Source: Homoserinimonas sp044769865
GTDB lineage: Bacteria > Actinomycetota > Actinomycetes > Actinomycetales > Microbacteriaceae
Reading direction: 5' to 3'
DNA length: 64,000 bases
NCBI RefSeq assembly: GCF_044769865.1
Contig: NZ_JBIZWA010000001.1
Location: 186,001 to 250,000, forward strand
Shown here: piece after piece, positions 57,044 to 64,000 of the stretch
Layout: the number at the start of each line of letters is the position of its first letter
How positions within the stretch are numbered: position 1 is the stretch's first letter
Program-made: the position numbers and the translations under genes
The notes under the pieces: generated by a model
Seen by the model: only the letters and a program-made list of their open reading frames with translations
The model's database searches: none
What the model was told of the DNA's origin: nothing

Positions 57044-57792
57044 GGCAGCTCCACCCCCAGCCCGAAGGCCAGTGCCAGGCGTTCCGGCGCGAGCGCCTCG
57101 GCGGGCGTGCCCTGGAAGAGCACGCGCTTCTGCAGGAGCACGACCTCGTCGCAGAGCTCGGGCACCCCCGCGAGATCGTGCGTCGACACGAGGATGCCGC
57201 AGCCCTCCCCCGCGAGTTCACGCAGGAGCGTGATGATGGTGCGCTCCGAACCCTTGTCGACGCCAGCGAAGGGCTCGTCGAGCAGCATGAGCCCCGCCTC
57301 CTGCGCGATGCCGCGCGCGACGAACACGCGTTTGCGCTGGCCGCCGCTCAGCTCGCCGATCTGTCGGCCGGCGAATTCGGTCAGCCCGACGCGCTCGAGC
57401 GCCTGTTCGACGGCGGCCCTGTCTGCCGCCCGCACCCGCCGCGTGAAGCCCTGCCTGCCGTAGCGGCCCATCATGACGACGTCGGCAACCGAGACCGGGA
57501 AGTCCCAGTCGACCGCCTCCGACTGCGGCACATAGGAGACGCGATTCTCCCGTCGGGCGCGGGCGGGCTGCCCGCCGAAGAGACGGATGCTGCCCGCAAC
57601 CGGCTTCACGGAGCCCATGAGCGCCCCAAATAGCGTCGACTTGCCCGAACCGTTCATGCCGAGCAGGCCGGTCACCCGCCCGGGGTGGAGCGTGAGGTCG
57701 ACCCCGTCGAGCGCCACGACCTCGTCGTAGCGCACGGCCAGGCCGCGCACCTCGATCGCGGGCGCGGCAGCGGGCATCCGGGGCTCACTCAC
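57040..57792 (-). CDS. Metal ABC transporter ATP-binding protein
   Basis: A 250-residue ATPase with Walker A GMNGSGKST, signature LSGGQRKRVFVARG, Walker B LMLLDEPFAGVD and H-loop STHDLAG. SYVPQSEAVDWDFPVSVADVVMMGRYG is characteristic of manganese/iron-type (SitB/MntA) ATPases, which carry Asp-Trp-Asp/Phe at this Q-loop position, rather than zinc ZnuC. Overlaps the substrate-binding protein gene by 8 bases. Confidence 0.92.
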   Translation of the reverse strand: MSEPRMPAAAPAIEVRGLAVRYDEVVALDGVDLTLHPGRVTGLLGMNGSGKSTLFGALMGSVKPVAGSIRLFGGQPARARRENRVSYVPQSEAVDWDFPVSVADVVMMGRYGRQGFTRRVRAADRAAVEQALERVGLTEFAGRQIGELSGGQRKRVFVARGIAQEAGLMLLDEPFAGVDKGSERTIITLLRELAGEGCGILVSTHDLAGVPELCDEVVLLQKRVLFQGTPAEALAPERLALAFGLGVELP

Positions 57793-58711
57793 TTGTCAGG
57801 CCCTCGACGATCACGTCGATGTCGTGGCGCAGCAGGTCGAGGTAGCTCGGCACCGGGCCGCCGGGTTCGCTCAGCGAATCGACGTAGAGGTTCCCGCCGA
57901 AACGCGCGCCCGATTCGGATGCCACCTGCCGCATCGCCCCGTCGTTGACGGTCGTCTCGCAGAACACGGCAGGCACCTCGCGCTCCTCCACCAGCTGGAT
58001 CGCGGCGCGCACCTGCTGCGGCGTGCCCTGCGTATCGCTGTTGACGGGCCAGAGGTATCCCTCCGTGAGCCCAAGGTCGCGGGCGAGGTAGCTGAAGGCG
58101 CCCTCGCAGGTCACGAGCACCCGCCGTTCCTCGGGCAGTTGCTCGATGGCAGCTTCCAGTTCGGCCGCGAGGTCGGCGAGTTGCGCCGAGTACTCGGCGG
58201 CCGCCGCGTCGAACTCCGCGGCCCGCTCGGGTACGAGGTCACCGAGCGCGACCGCGATATTGGCGACGTACTGCTGGCCGGCGACGGGCGACATCCAGGC
58301 GTGCGGGTTCGGCCGCCCCTCGTAGTCGCCGCCCGCGATATCGATGGGCTCGATGCCATCACTCAGCACGACGTGCGGCACGTCGATGCGCTCCACGAAC
58401 TGCTCGAACCAGCGCTCGAGGCCGAGCCCGTTGTCGAGGATGAGGTCAGCGGATGCCGCATTCCTGAGGTCCGACGGCGTGGGCTCGTAGCCGTGGATCT
58501 CGGCGCCCACCTTCGTGATCGACTCGACCTCGACCGCGTCGCCGCCGACCGCGCGCACCATGTCGGCGATCACCGTGAAGGTCGTGAGGACCTGCGGCTT
58601 GCCAACCTCTGCGGGCTCGGTCTCCGAGGGAGTCGCCGCGCAGCCGCTGAGCAAGGCGACTGTGACTGCGGCCGCCCCAAGGAGGCGCATGCGTGGCAAG
58701 GCTTTCGGCAT
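57785..58711 (-). CDS. Metal ABC transporter substrate-binding lipoprotein
   Basis: A 308-residue lipoprotein (lipobox LSGC, Cys24) of the cluster A-I family. The metal ligands can be placed: His73 (HGYEPTPSD), His137 (NPHAWMS), Glu203 (CEGAFSYLA) and Asp278 (YVDSLS). The His-His-Glu-Asp set is the manganese-type site of PsaA/MntC, and no His-rich zinc loop is present. ATG 58709-58711 is preceded by TAATAT at 6 bases, so the mRNA is leaderless. A 16-base palindrome covers the start. First gene of the operon. Confidence 0.92.
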   Translation of the reverse strand: MPKALPRMRLLGAAAVTVALLSGCAATPSETEPAEVGKPQVLTTFTVIADMVRAVGGDAVEVESITKVGAEIHGYEPTPSDLRNAASADLILDNGLGLERWFEQFVERIDVPHVVLSDGIEPIDIAGGDYEGRPNPHAWMSPVAGQQYVANIAVALGDLVPERAAEFDAAAAEYSAQLADLAAELEAAIEQLPEERRVLVTCEGAFSYLARDLGLTEGYLWPVNSDTQGTPQQVRAAIQLVEEREVPAVFCETTVNDGAMRQVASESGARFGGNLYVDSLSEPGGPVPSYLDLLRHDIDVIVEGLTSE

Positions 58712-58718
58712 GCCGAAA
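58703..58718. promoter_or_regulatory. Palindromic operator of the metal-import operon
   Basis: TTTCGGCATGCCGAAA is a perfect 16-base palindrome covering the transcription start and start codon of the binding-protein gene. It touches the -10 box (58718-58723). Size and symmetry fit a DtxR/MntR-family operator, and the operon encodes such a regulator. Confidence 0.65.
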
Positions 58719-58723
58719 TATTA
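58718..58723 (-). promoter_or_regulatory. -10 box (TAATAT) of leaderless metal-import operon
   Basis: On the minus strand TAATAT-TTCGGC-ATG. It is the strongest -10 match in the window, and the start site falls at the start codon. Confidence 0.6.
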
Positions 58724-58743
58724 TCCCACGGCCAGCCTCATCA

Positions 58744-59331
58744 TCACCCCTCGCGCAGGCGCTCCCTCACCCGCGGCATGAGGGCACCGAAGGCCCGCGA
58801 GCGGTGGCTGATGGCGTTCTTCTCGTCGGCGCTCAACTCGGCCGACGCGACCTCCAGGCCCTCGGGCTTGAAGATCGGGTCGTAGCCGAAGCCGCCCGAC
58901 CCCGCCGGCTCGTGCAGGATCGTGCCGGGCCACACGCCCAGCTCGGCGAACTCGACCTCGCCGTCGACGAAGGCGGCCGCGCACATGAAGTCGGCGCGAC
59001 GGTCGCTCGCGTCGCCCAGGTTCGCGAGCAGCAGCCGGTAATTGTCGACGTCGTCTCGCGTTCCGGCGTAACGAGCGGAGCGGATGCCCGGCTCACCGCC
59101 CAACGCGGCGACACTGATGCCCGAGTCATCCGCTATCGCGGGCAAACCGGTGTGCTTGTGGGCCGCGCGCGCCTTGATGAGCGCATTGGCCTCGAAGGTG
59201 TCGCCATCCTCGACCGGCTCCGGGCCGTCGTAGCCGATGAGCTCGATGCCGTCGAGCTGGGCACCGAGGATGCGACGGAGCTCCGCAACCTTGTGCTGGT
59301 TGTGGGTCGCGAGGACGAGTGTGCGGGTCAT
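58744..59331 (-). CDS. rdgB: XTP/dITP diphosphatase (non-canonical purine NTP pyrophosphatase)
   Basis: A 195-residue HAM1/RdgB enzyme that hydrolyses XTP, ITP and dITP to monophosphates, cleansing nucleotide pools. LVLATHNQHKVAELRRIL, DTFEANALIKARAA, IADDSGISVAALGGEPGIRSARYAG and GGFGYDPIF are the canonical blocks in order. Overlaps rph by 4 bases, a pairing conserved in actinobacteria. Confidence 0.96.
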   Translation of the reverse strand: MTRTLVLATHNQHKVAELRRILGAQLDGIELIGYDGPEPVEDGDTFEANALIKARAAHKHTGLPAIADDSGISVAALGGEPGIRSARYAGTRDDVDNYRLLLANLGDASDRRADFMCAAAFVDGEVEFAELGVWPGTILHEPAGSGGFGYDPIFKPEGLEVASAELSADEKNAISHRSRAFGALMPRVRERLREG

Positions 59332-60059
59332 GCCTCGAGCGCGGCCTTCTGCAGGGCGGTGAGGCTGTTCGTGCCCGCGAGCGCGAGGTCAAGCAGGGCG
59401 TCGAGCTCGGCGCGGTCGAAGGGGACCCCCTCCGCCGTGCCCTGCACCTCGATGAACTTGCCGGAGCCCGTCGCGACGACGTTCATGTCGGTGCCCGCGC
59501 GCACGTCCTCCGTGTAGGCGAGGTCGAGCATGGGCGTGCCGTCGATGATGCCGACCGAGACGGCCGCGAGGCTGTCGGTGAGGGGCGCCGCCTTCTGCGC
59601 GATGAACTTGCTCTGCTTGCCCCAGTCGAGCGCGTCGGCGAGCGCGACGTAGGCGCCCGTGATCGCGGCCGTGCGGGTGCCGCCGTCGGCCTGCAGCACG
59701 TCGCAGTCGATCATGATCGTGTTCTCGCCGAGCGCCTTCATGTCGACGACCGCGCGCAGGCTGCGGCCGATGAGTCGCGAGATCTCGTGGGTGCGTCCGC
59801 CGATCTTGCCCTTGACCGCCTCGCGGTCGTTGCGGCTGTTCGTCGCGCGCGGCAGCATCGAGTACTCGGCCGTGACCCAGCCCTTGCCCTTGCCGGTCAT
59901 CCAGCGGGGCACGCCGTTGGTGAAGGATGCCGTGCACAGCACCTTCGTGTCGCCGAAGCTCACAAGGCAGCTGCCCTCCGCCTGCTTGCTCCATCCGCGC
60001 TCGAAGGTCACGGGGCGAAGCTGGTCGGGGGTGCGGGAATCGATGCGCAGGTCAGTCAT
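59328..60059 (-). CDS. rph: Ribonuclease PH
   Basis: A 243-residue phosphorolytic 3'-5' exoribonuclease that trims tRNA 3' ends. GSCLVSFGDTKVLCTASF, EYSMLPRATNSRNDRE, RLIGRSLRAVVDM and CDVLQADGGTRTAAITGAYVAL are diagnostic. ATG 60057-60059 begins MTDLRIDSRTPDQLRPV, the usual RNase PH N-terminus, and lies 8 bases inside the end of the monooxygenase gene. The longer open frame is rejected. Confidence 0.96.
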   Translation of the reverse strand: MTDLRIDSRTPDQLRPVTFERGWSKQAEGSCLVSFGDTKVLCTASFTNGVPRWMTGKGKGWVTAEYSMLPRATNSRNDREAVKGKIGGRTHEISRLIGRSLRAVVDMKALGENTIMIDCDVLQADGGTRTAAITGAYVALADALDWGKQSKFIAQKAAPLTDSLAAVSVGIIDGTPMLDLAYTEDVRAGTDMNVVATGSGKFIEVQGTAEGVPFDRAELDALLDLALAGTNSLTALQKAALEA

Positions 60060-61311
60060 GCCGCAATCCTCCCACGCTCGCGAACTGCGACCGCAGCCCG
60101 GCCGAGACGTGCTCCGGCCGGATTCCTCGCCCGACCACCCTCGCCATGACCCGTCGCGCGACGGGCAGCACGAACCGCAGCGCGAAGCGCACCGATGGAG
60201 GAAGCGGATTCGGAATCGTGAGACCCGCCCCTTCCCGCGCGATGCGTCGGTGTAGCTGCAGTTGCACCGGCTGGATGATCCGCACCGGCAACAATCGTCG
60301 TCGCTGCACGGCGGCGAGATCGCGCCGGCGGACTCGGCCGCTGCGCAACGCTGGTGCGAGGCGATTCGCCGCAGCGACGGCATCCTGGATCGCGAAGTTC
60401 ACACCGACGCCGAATGCGGGCGACATGGCATGGGCCGCGTCGCCCAGGCACAGCACCCCTGGCCCGTGCCAGCGCGTGATCCTGTCGACCTGCACTGTCA
60501 GCAGTTTGATGGCGTCCCAGGAGACGAGCGAGTCGACGACGGATGCGACGGGCTGGGCGGTCTTCGCGATCCGCTCCCTGAAGGCGGCGAGCCCCGACTC
60601 CTGGATGGCCCCGTAGCTCCCCTTCCTGATGACCATGCCGGCCTGGTAGTAGCCCTCCCGCGGGATCGTCAGCACGAGCGTGGAACCGTCGAAGTAGCCG
60701 AGGGTGGCGGGCGCATCCGCGGGTCTCGGCAGCCGGAACCACAGCACATCCACATCGATGCCGAAACGTCGCACGGGCAGGCCAGCAAGCCTTCGCACGA
60801 TCGAGCCGCGCCCGTCGGCGCCCACCGTGAGCACGGCCCTCACCGTGACATCCTCGCCGTCACGGCGGGCCGAGACGCCCCGCACGCGTCCGCCCTCGCG
60901 CAGCAGCCCCGTGACATCCGCGCCCGTGATCAGGCGAAAGTTCGGGAACTGCGCCGCCCGCGCGGCGATGAAGTTCAGGAAGTCCCACTGCGGCATGAGG
61001 GCAAGAAACTGCGCACCACTCGCCGGGAGCGTGCCGAAATCGACGGGCTGGATGCGATTGCCCCCGATCACGACATCGAGGGTCGTCACCTCGGTGTGCG
61101 GCAGCCTGAGGAACGCGTCTTTCAGGCCGAGCTCGTCGAGCAGGTCGATCGTGGATGGGTGGATCGTGTCGCCGCGAAAGTCGCGCAGGAAGTCCGCATG
61201 CTTCTCGAGCACGACGACGTCGACGCCAGCCCGGGCGAGAAGGTAGCCCAGCATGAGGCCGGCCGGCCCACCCCCGACGATGCAGCATGTCGTGTCGAGG
61301 GAGGCGGCCAT
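60052..61311 (-). CDS. FAD-dependent monooxygenase (PHBH/UbiH-like)
   Basis: A 419-residue group A flavoprotein hydroxylase. The N-terminal Rossmann motif is GGGPAG (13-18). The second FAD-binding segment is GADGRGSIVRRL, and GPGVLCLGDAAHAMSPAFGVGVNFAIQDA is the GD(A)AH motif. Such enzymes hydroxylate aromatic or polyketide-like substrates with NAD(P)H and O2. The C-terminal 80 residues are Arg-rich and cytoplasmic. Neighbours (rph, murein genes) do not suggest a substrate. Confidence 0.88.
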   Translation of the reverse strand: MAASLDTTCCIVGGGPAGLMLGYLLARAGVDVVVLEKHADFLRDFRGDTIHPSTIDLLDELGLKDAFLRLPHTEVTTLDVVIGGNRIQPVDFGTLPASGAQFLALMPQWDFLNFIAARAAQFPNFRLITGADVTGLLREGGRVRGVSARRDGEDVTVRAVLTVGADGRGSIVRRLAGLPVRRFGIDVDVLWFRLPRPADAPATLGYFDGSTLVLTIPREGYYQAGMVIRKGSYGAIQESGLAAFRERIAKTAQPVASVVDSLVSWDAIKLLTVQVDRITRWHGPGVLCLGDAAHAMSPAFGVGVNFAIQDAVAAANRLAPALRSGRVRRRDLAAVQRRRLLPVRIIQPVQLQLHRRIAREGAGLTIPNPLPPSVRFALRFVLPVARRVMARVVGRGIRPEHVSAGLRSQFASVGGLRHD

Positions 61312-61316
61312 GAGGG

Positions 61317-62648
61317 TCAGTCCTCGGTCGCTGTCGCGGTGATGGCGGCGCGGAAGTCCGCCGCGCGTTCCGCGAAGTTGCGGTAGATGCCGTAGCTGGG
61401 CGCGGCCGGCGAGAGGAGCACGAAGCCGCCTTCGGGCGTCAGCGCCCGCGCCTGGCGCACGGCATCCGCCATGTCGGCCGCGGTCGAGACCCGTTGGGCG
61501 GCGGGCATGAGCCCCGTCAGGCGCTCGCCGCTGCCTGGCAGGCCGATGACCGCCTCGATCGGATGCTCGGCCAGGTAGTCAGCCAGCGGCGCGTAGTCGA
61601 CACCCCGGTCGGCCCCGCCGACGAGGAGCGTGAGCGGCGCGTCCGCGAAGGCGCGCATGGCCTCGATCGCGGCGTAGGGGCTGGTCGAGAGGGAGTCGTC
61701 GACGAAGGTGAGGCCCGAAGCATCCGGAATCTCCTCGAGCCGGTGCTCGAGCGGCGTGAACTCCGCGAGCACCGACGCGACGCGCTCGCGCTCAGCGACG
61801 AGATCGAGTCCGTCGCGTTCGACCGCGGCGAGCGCGAGGCACGCGTTGAGGGCGTTGTGCTCACCGCGGAGGGCGAGGGTCTCGCGCGGGAAGAGCCGCT
61901 CCGTGCCGCGAATGAACCAGCCGTCGGCGACGTGGAAGCTCTCCTCCAGCCCCACGAGCTCGGGCGCCATGAGGGGATGCCGCGCCGTCACCTCAGCCAT
62001 GAGGCGCCCATCGGTGGCGTTGACGATCACGCGGCGGGGCTTGTGGGCGATGAGGTTGAGCTTGTCGCGGAAGTAGGCCTGCTCGCTGCCGTGCCAGTCG
62101 AGGTGCTCGGCGAACAGTGAGGTGACGACGGCCGTGTGCGGCGACACCGTCAGCCCCGCGCACTGGTAGCTCGACAGCTCGACGACGTAGCGCGGCGACT
62201 CCGGCAGCGACAGGAGCGGCACGCCGATGTTGCCGCCGAGCGCGGCAGGCCCGTGCAGCGCCGTCTCCAGGTGATGGATGAGGCTGCTCGTCGTGCTCTT
62301 GCCCTTGCTGCCCGTCACCGCGACGGTCTGCTCCGCGTGCTCGGCGAGCCACAGGCTCGTGCCCGTCGTCAGCTCGATGCCCGACTCCCGCACCCGCTGC
62401 AGCAGCGGATGCTGCGGGCTCACGCCGGGCGACGCGACGACGAGATCGATCGCCCCCTCGACGGCACCGACGTGCACGGGAACCCGCTCACCCCACACCT
62501 CGGTCCAGGCGGGTGCGGAGGCCGCGTCATCCGTGTAGGCGATGACGGATGTCGCGACCGGCGCCGCCAGCTCGGCGACCGCCTGCCCCTCACGGCCGGT
62601 ACCGACGATGAGCACGCGGCGCCCGCGGAACGTCTCGGCCGCGCTCAC
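61317..62648 (-). CDS. MurD-like UDP-MurNAc-L-Ala glutamate ligase (MurD2-type)
   Basis: A 443-residue Mur ligase. N-terminal nucleotide-fold domain, ATP loop GSKGKSTT (113-120), central blocks ELSSYQCAG and FAEHLDWHGSEQAYFRDKLNLI, and the carbamylated-Lys and GEHNALNACLALAAV region. The third domain starts at about 300. Canonical MurD adds D-Glu. Its 4-base overlap with a MurL-like epimerase gene indicates the MurD2 variant, which in Xanthomonas adds L-Glu that MurL then epimerises. The canonical dcw-cluster MurD is not in the window, so a second MurD cannot be confirmed. Confidence 0.82.
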   Translation of the reverse strand: MSAAETFRGRRVLIVGTGREGQAVAELAAPVATSVIAYTDDAASAPAWTEVWGERVPVHVGAVEGAIDLVVASPGVSPQHPLLQRVRESGIELTTGTSLWLAEHAEQTVAVTGSKGKSTTSSLIHHLETALHGPAALGGNIGVPLLSLPESPRYVVELSSYQCAGLTVSPHTAVVTSLFAEHLDWHGSEQAYFRDKLNLIAHKPRRVIVNATDGRLMAEVTARHPLMAPELVGLEESFHVADGWFIRGTERLFPRETLALRGEHNALNACLALAAVERDGLDLVAERERVASVLAEFTPLEHRLEEIPDASGLTFVDDSLSTSPYAAIEAMRAFADAPLTLLVGGADRGVDYAPLADYLAEHPIEAVIGLPGSGERLTGLMPAAQRVSTAADMADAVRQARALTPEGGFVLLSPAAPSYGIYRNFAERAADFRAAITATATED

Positions 62649-64000
62649 AGCGGCACACCCGAATCGAGCAGGTCGCGCGCCTCGGCGTAGATGCTGGGCA
62701 CGGGAGTCGCCGCGCGGTCGGCGAAGAGCGAGCGCTCCATCGCGGGGTCACCATCGAGCAGCTCGGGGGCCCGCTCGACGAGCGCCTTGACGACGGCGGA
62801 GTCCCACCACTCGGGCGAACGCGCGGCCAGGCTCATCGCGACGGTCGACTCCGCTTCCTCACCCACGCACTCGAAGGGCTTGTGCGCGTCGAGTCCCAAG
62901 AGGGAGGCGAAACCATCGGCAAGCTCGGGCTTGGCGAACATGTCGGTGCCGATGATGCCGACGAGGCGGTCGCGGGACATGAAGGGAGACAGCGCGAGGA
63001 ACACGAACTGGCACTTGGCACACTCGCCGCACCAGCCGGGCTCGGCGCCCGAGAGGCGGAACGCCCGGTTGCAGCTCACGATCGCATCGTCATAGCGCTC
63101 GGTGCGGGCGAACTTGCCCGCGATGCGCAACTCCGTGAAGGGGCGCAGGAGCGAGAAGTAGGCCCCCCGCTCCCCGGTCTGCGCCTCGATCGCACCGGCG
63201 AGCAGCTGCTCGGCCTCGAGGCTCTTCGACCACTGGTGGTTGACGGGCTCGCCGTCCCAGACGAGGGTCGGCTCGGCGGCGGAGTTCTCGTTCGACATGA
63301 CGACCGGCCCGAGCCCGAGCAGCCGTGCCTGCGCGAGCGCGATGAGGGAGTTCATGGCCGTGACGGGCACGTGACCGTTCAAGGCCCCCGCCGTGTTGAG
63401 TTCGAAGAGGGCGGGGTCGAGCGTGCGGGTGGCCGTCACGAAGGGCAGCCCGGCCGCCTCCGCGACGCGGCGCATGATCGCGTTGGGGTTGACCGAGAAC
63501 TGGGTCACGTCGAGGCCCGCGAGCCGCAGCGACTCGACCGTCACGACCGAGTCCTTGCCCCCGCCGACGGGCGCGAGAGGCCGAGCGAGACGCTCCCCCT
63601 TGAGGTCGACGGATGCCCGCGGCGCCGCGGGCACGCCCGTCACCGTCACCGCGGTCTCCAGCAGCGCCGGCAGCCCTGCGCGGTAGGCGAACTCCGCGAG
63701 CCCGTGCCGCAGCGCCTGCTCCAGGAACGCGGCTCCCTCGGCCGCGAGACCGTCCACCGCCACCTCATAGACGGGTGGTGCAGCCGCCTTGTAGTAGCTG
63801 AGTCCCAGCACCGCACCCAGCAGGGGCAGGATGTCGCGGGCCGCCGCCCAGTCGGGCGTCACTCCGTCGGCCGGGGCCGAGAAGCCGATGCGCTCCGTGA
63901 AGCTCGAGGGTGAGGCATCCGCCCCCTCGCGCGGAACGAGCGTGAAGGTGAAATCAACCGCGCTCGCGGACTCGTCGACGCTGAAGCTGTCGAAGCGGAA
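62645..64000 (-). CDS. MurL-like UDP-MurNAc-L-Ala-L-Glu epimerase, 5' end outside window
   Basis: At least 452 codons, open to the window edge, so the start is missing. Sequence resembles MurL (EC 5.1.1.23), which uses ATP to invert the terminal L-Glu. The PP-loop-like motif PVGGGKDSVVTVESLRLAG, NPNAIMRRVAEAAGLP, NENSAAEPTLVWDGEPVNHQWSKS in pattern, and the Cys-rich WCGECAKCQFVFLAL can be read. The N-terminal part (FRFDSFSVDESASAVDFTF) continues the frame past the internal GTG near 63868. It overlaps the MurD-like gene by ATGA, so the two functions are translationally coupled. Confidence 0.8.
   Translation of the reverse strand, partial: FRFDSFSVDESASAVDFTFTLVPREGADASPSSFTERIGFSAPADGVTPDWAAARDILPLLGAVLGLSYYKAAAPPVYEVAVDGLAAEGAAFLEQALRHGLAEFAYRAGLPALLETAVTVTGVPAAPRASVDLKGERLARPLAPVGGGKDSVVTVESLRLAGLDVTQFSVNPNAIMRRVAEAAGLPFVTATRTLDPALFELNTAGALNGHVPVTAMNSLIALAQARLLGLGPVVMSNENSAAEPTLVWDGEPVNHQWSKSLEAEQLLAGAIEAQTGERGAYFSLLRPFTELRIAGKFARTERYDDAIVSCNRAFRLSGAEPGWCGECAKCQFVFLALSPFMSRDRLVGIIGTDMFAKPELADGFASLLGLDAHKPFECVGEEAESTVAMSLAARSPEWWDSAVVKALVERAPELLDGDPAMERSLFADRAATPVPSIYAEARDLLDSGVPL

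Noticed and set aside
1..64000. Mobile elements, prophage or genomic island
   Set aside because: No transposase, integrase, phage structural gene, terminal inverted repeat or tRNA-associated attachment duplication was seen. The sequence beside tRNA-Leu is ordinary chromosomal genes.

Overview
The window is high-GC chromosomal DNA from an actinobacterium, most likely a member of Microbacteriaceae. The evidence is a SigR/RsrA thiol-stress pair, a MshA-like glycosyltransferase, a GuaB1-type enzyme, the fused Kgd 2-oxoglutarate protein, a prfB/ftsEX/smpB/ssrA neighbourhood with an actinobacterial tmRNA tag, a Tad pilus locus, many GTG starts, and many genes whose TANNNT -10 box lies 6-7 bases before the start codon (leaderless mRNAs). 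No phage, IS element, CRISPR array or rRNA was seen. The sequence is dense, mostly core genome.

Layout. 1-4.9 kb: tail of a PspA-family gene, a 10-codon Cys-Cys micro-ORF, an arginase-fold hydrolase, a MshA-like glycosyltransferase, a small HEAVH protein, a lipoprotein and an amidase. 5-9.7 kb: a GntR/ABC operon, then a second ABC exporter with an acetyltransferase. 9.7-16.7 kb: ung, MFS transporter, SDR, acyltransferase, and metY-metX for sulfur assimilation into homocysteine. 16.7-20.6 kb: a signalling operon of response regulator, histidine kinase, catalytically empty kinase-like membrane protein and second response regulator. 20.6-27.6 kb: GT87-like transferase, nnrD, Old Yellow Enzyme, two DUF21/CBS membrane proteins, guaB1. 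27.7-36 kb: kgd, rsrA-sigR, aroA, rsgA, hisN. 36-39.3 kb: two divergent MFS exporters around a TGCA-rich control region. 39.4-46.9 kb: YigZ, tmRNA, septum-formation-type lipoprotein, smpB, ftsX, ftsE, a membrane-anchored heptad-repeat protein inserted before prfB, prfB, GyrI-like protein. 47-54.5 kb: Tad pilus genes in two blocks, separated by a padR/membrane-protein pair and a fumarylacetoacetate-hydrolase-family gene. 54.6-58.7 kb: tRNA-Leu(UAG), DedA, and a manganese/zinc-type ABC importer with its DtxR-family regulator. 58.7-64 kb: rdgB, rph, a flavin monooxygenase, and a MurD-like ligase overlapping a MurL-like epimerase gene that runs off the window.

Functional threads. Trans-translation (ssrA, smpB) and termination (prfB) sit with the division ABC complex FtsEX. 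SigR/RsrA is expected to be thiol-redox controlled, and its predicted promoter lies inside the first codons of divergent aroA. The MurD-like/MurL-like pair suggests a route to D-Glu in peptidoglycan by adding L-Glu and then epimerising it. The least explained items are the 37-heptad surface protein with a structured leader RNA, the four-gene signalling operon coupled to metX, and the pervasive leaderless promoters, including one where two divergent -10 boxes overlap.
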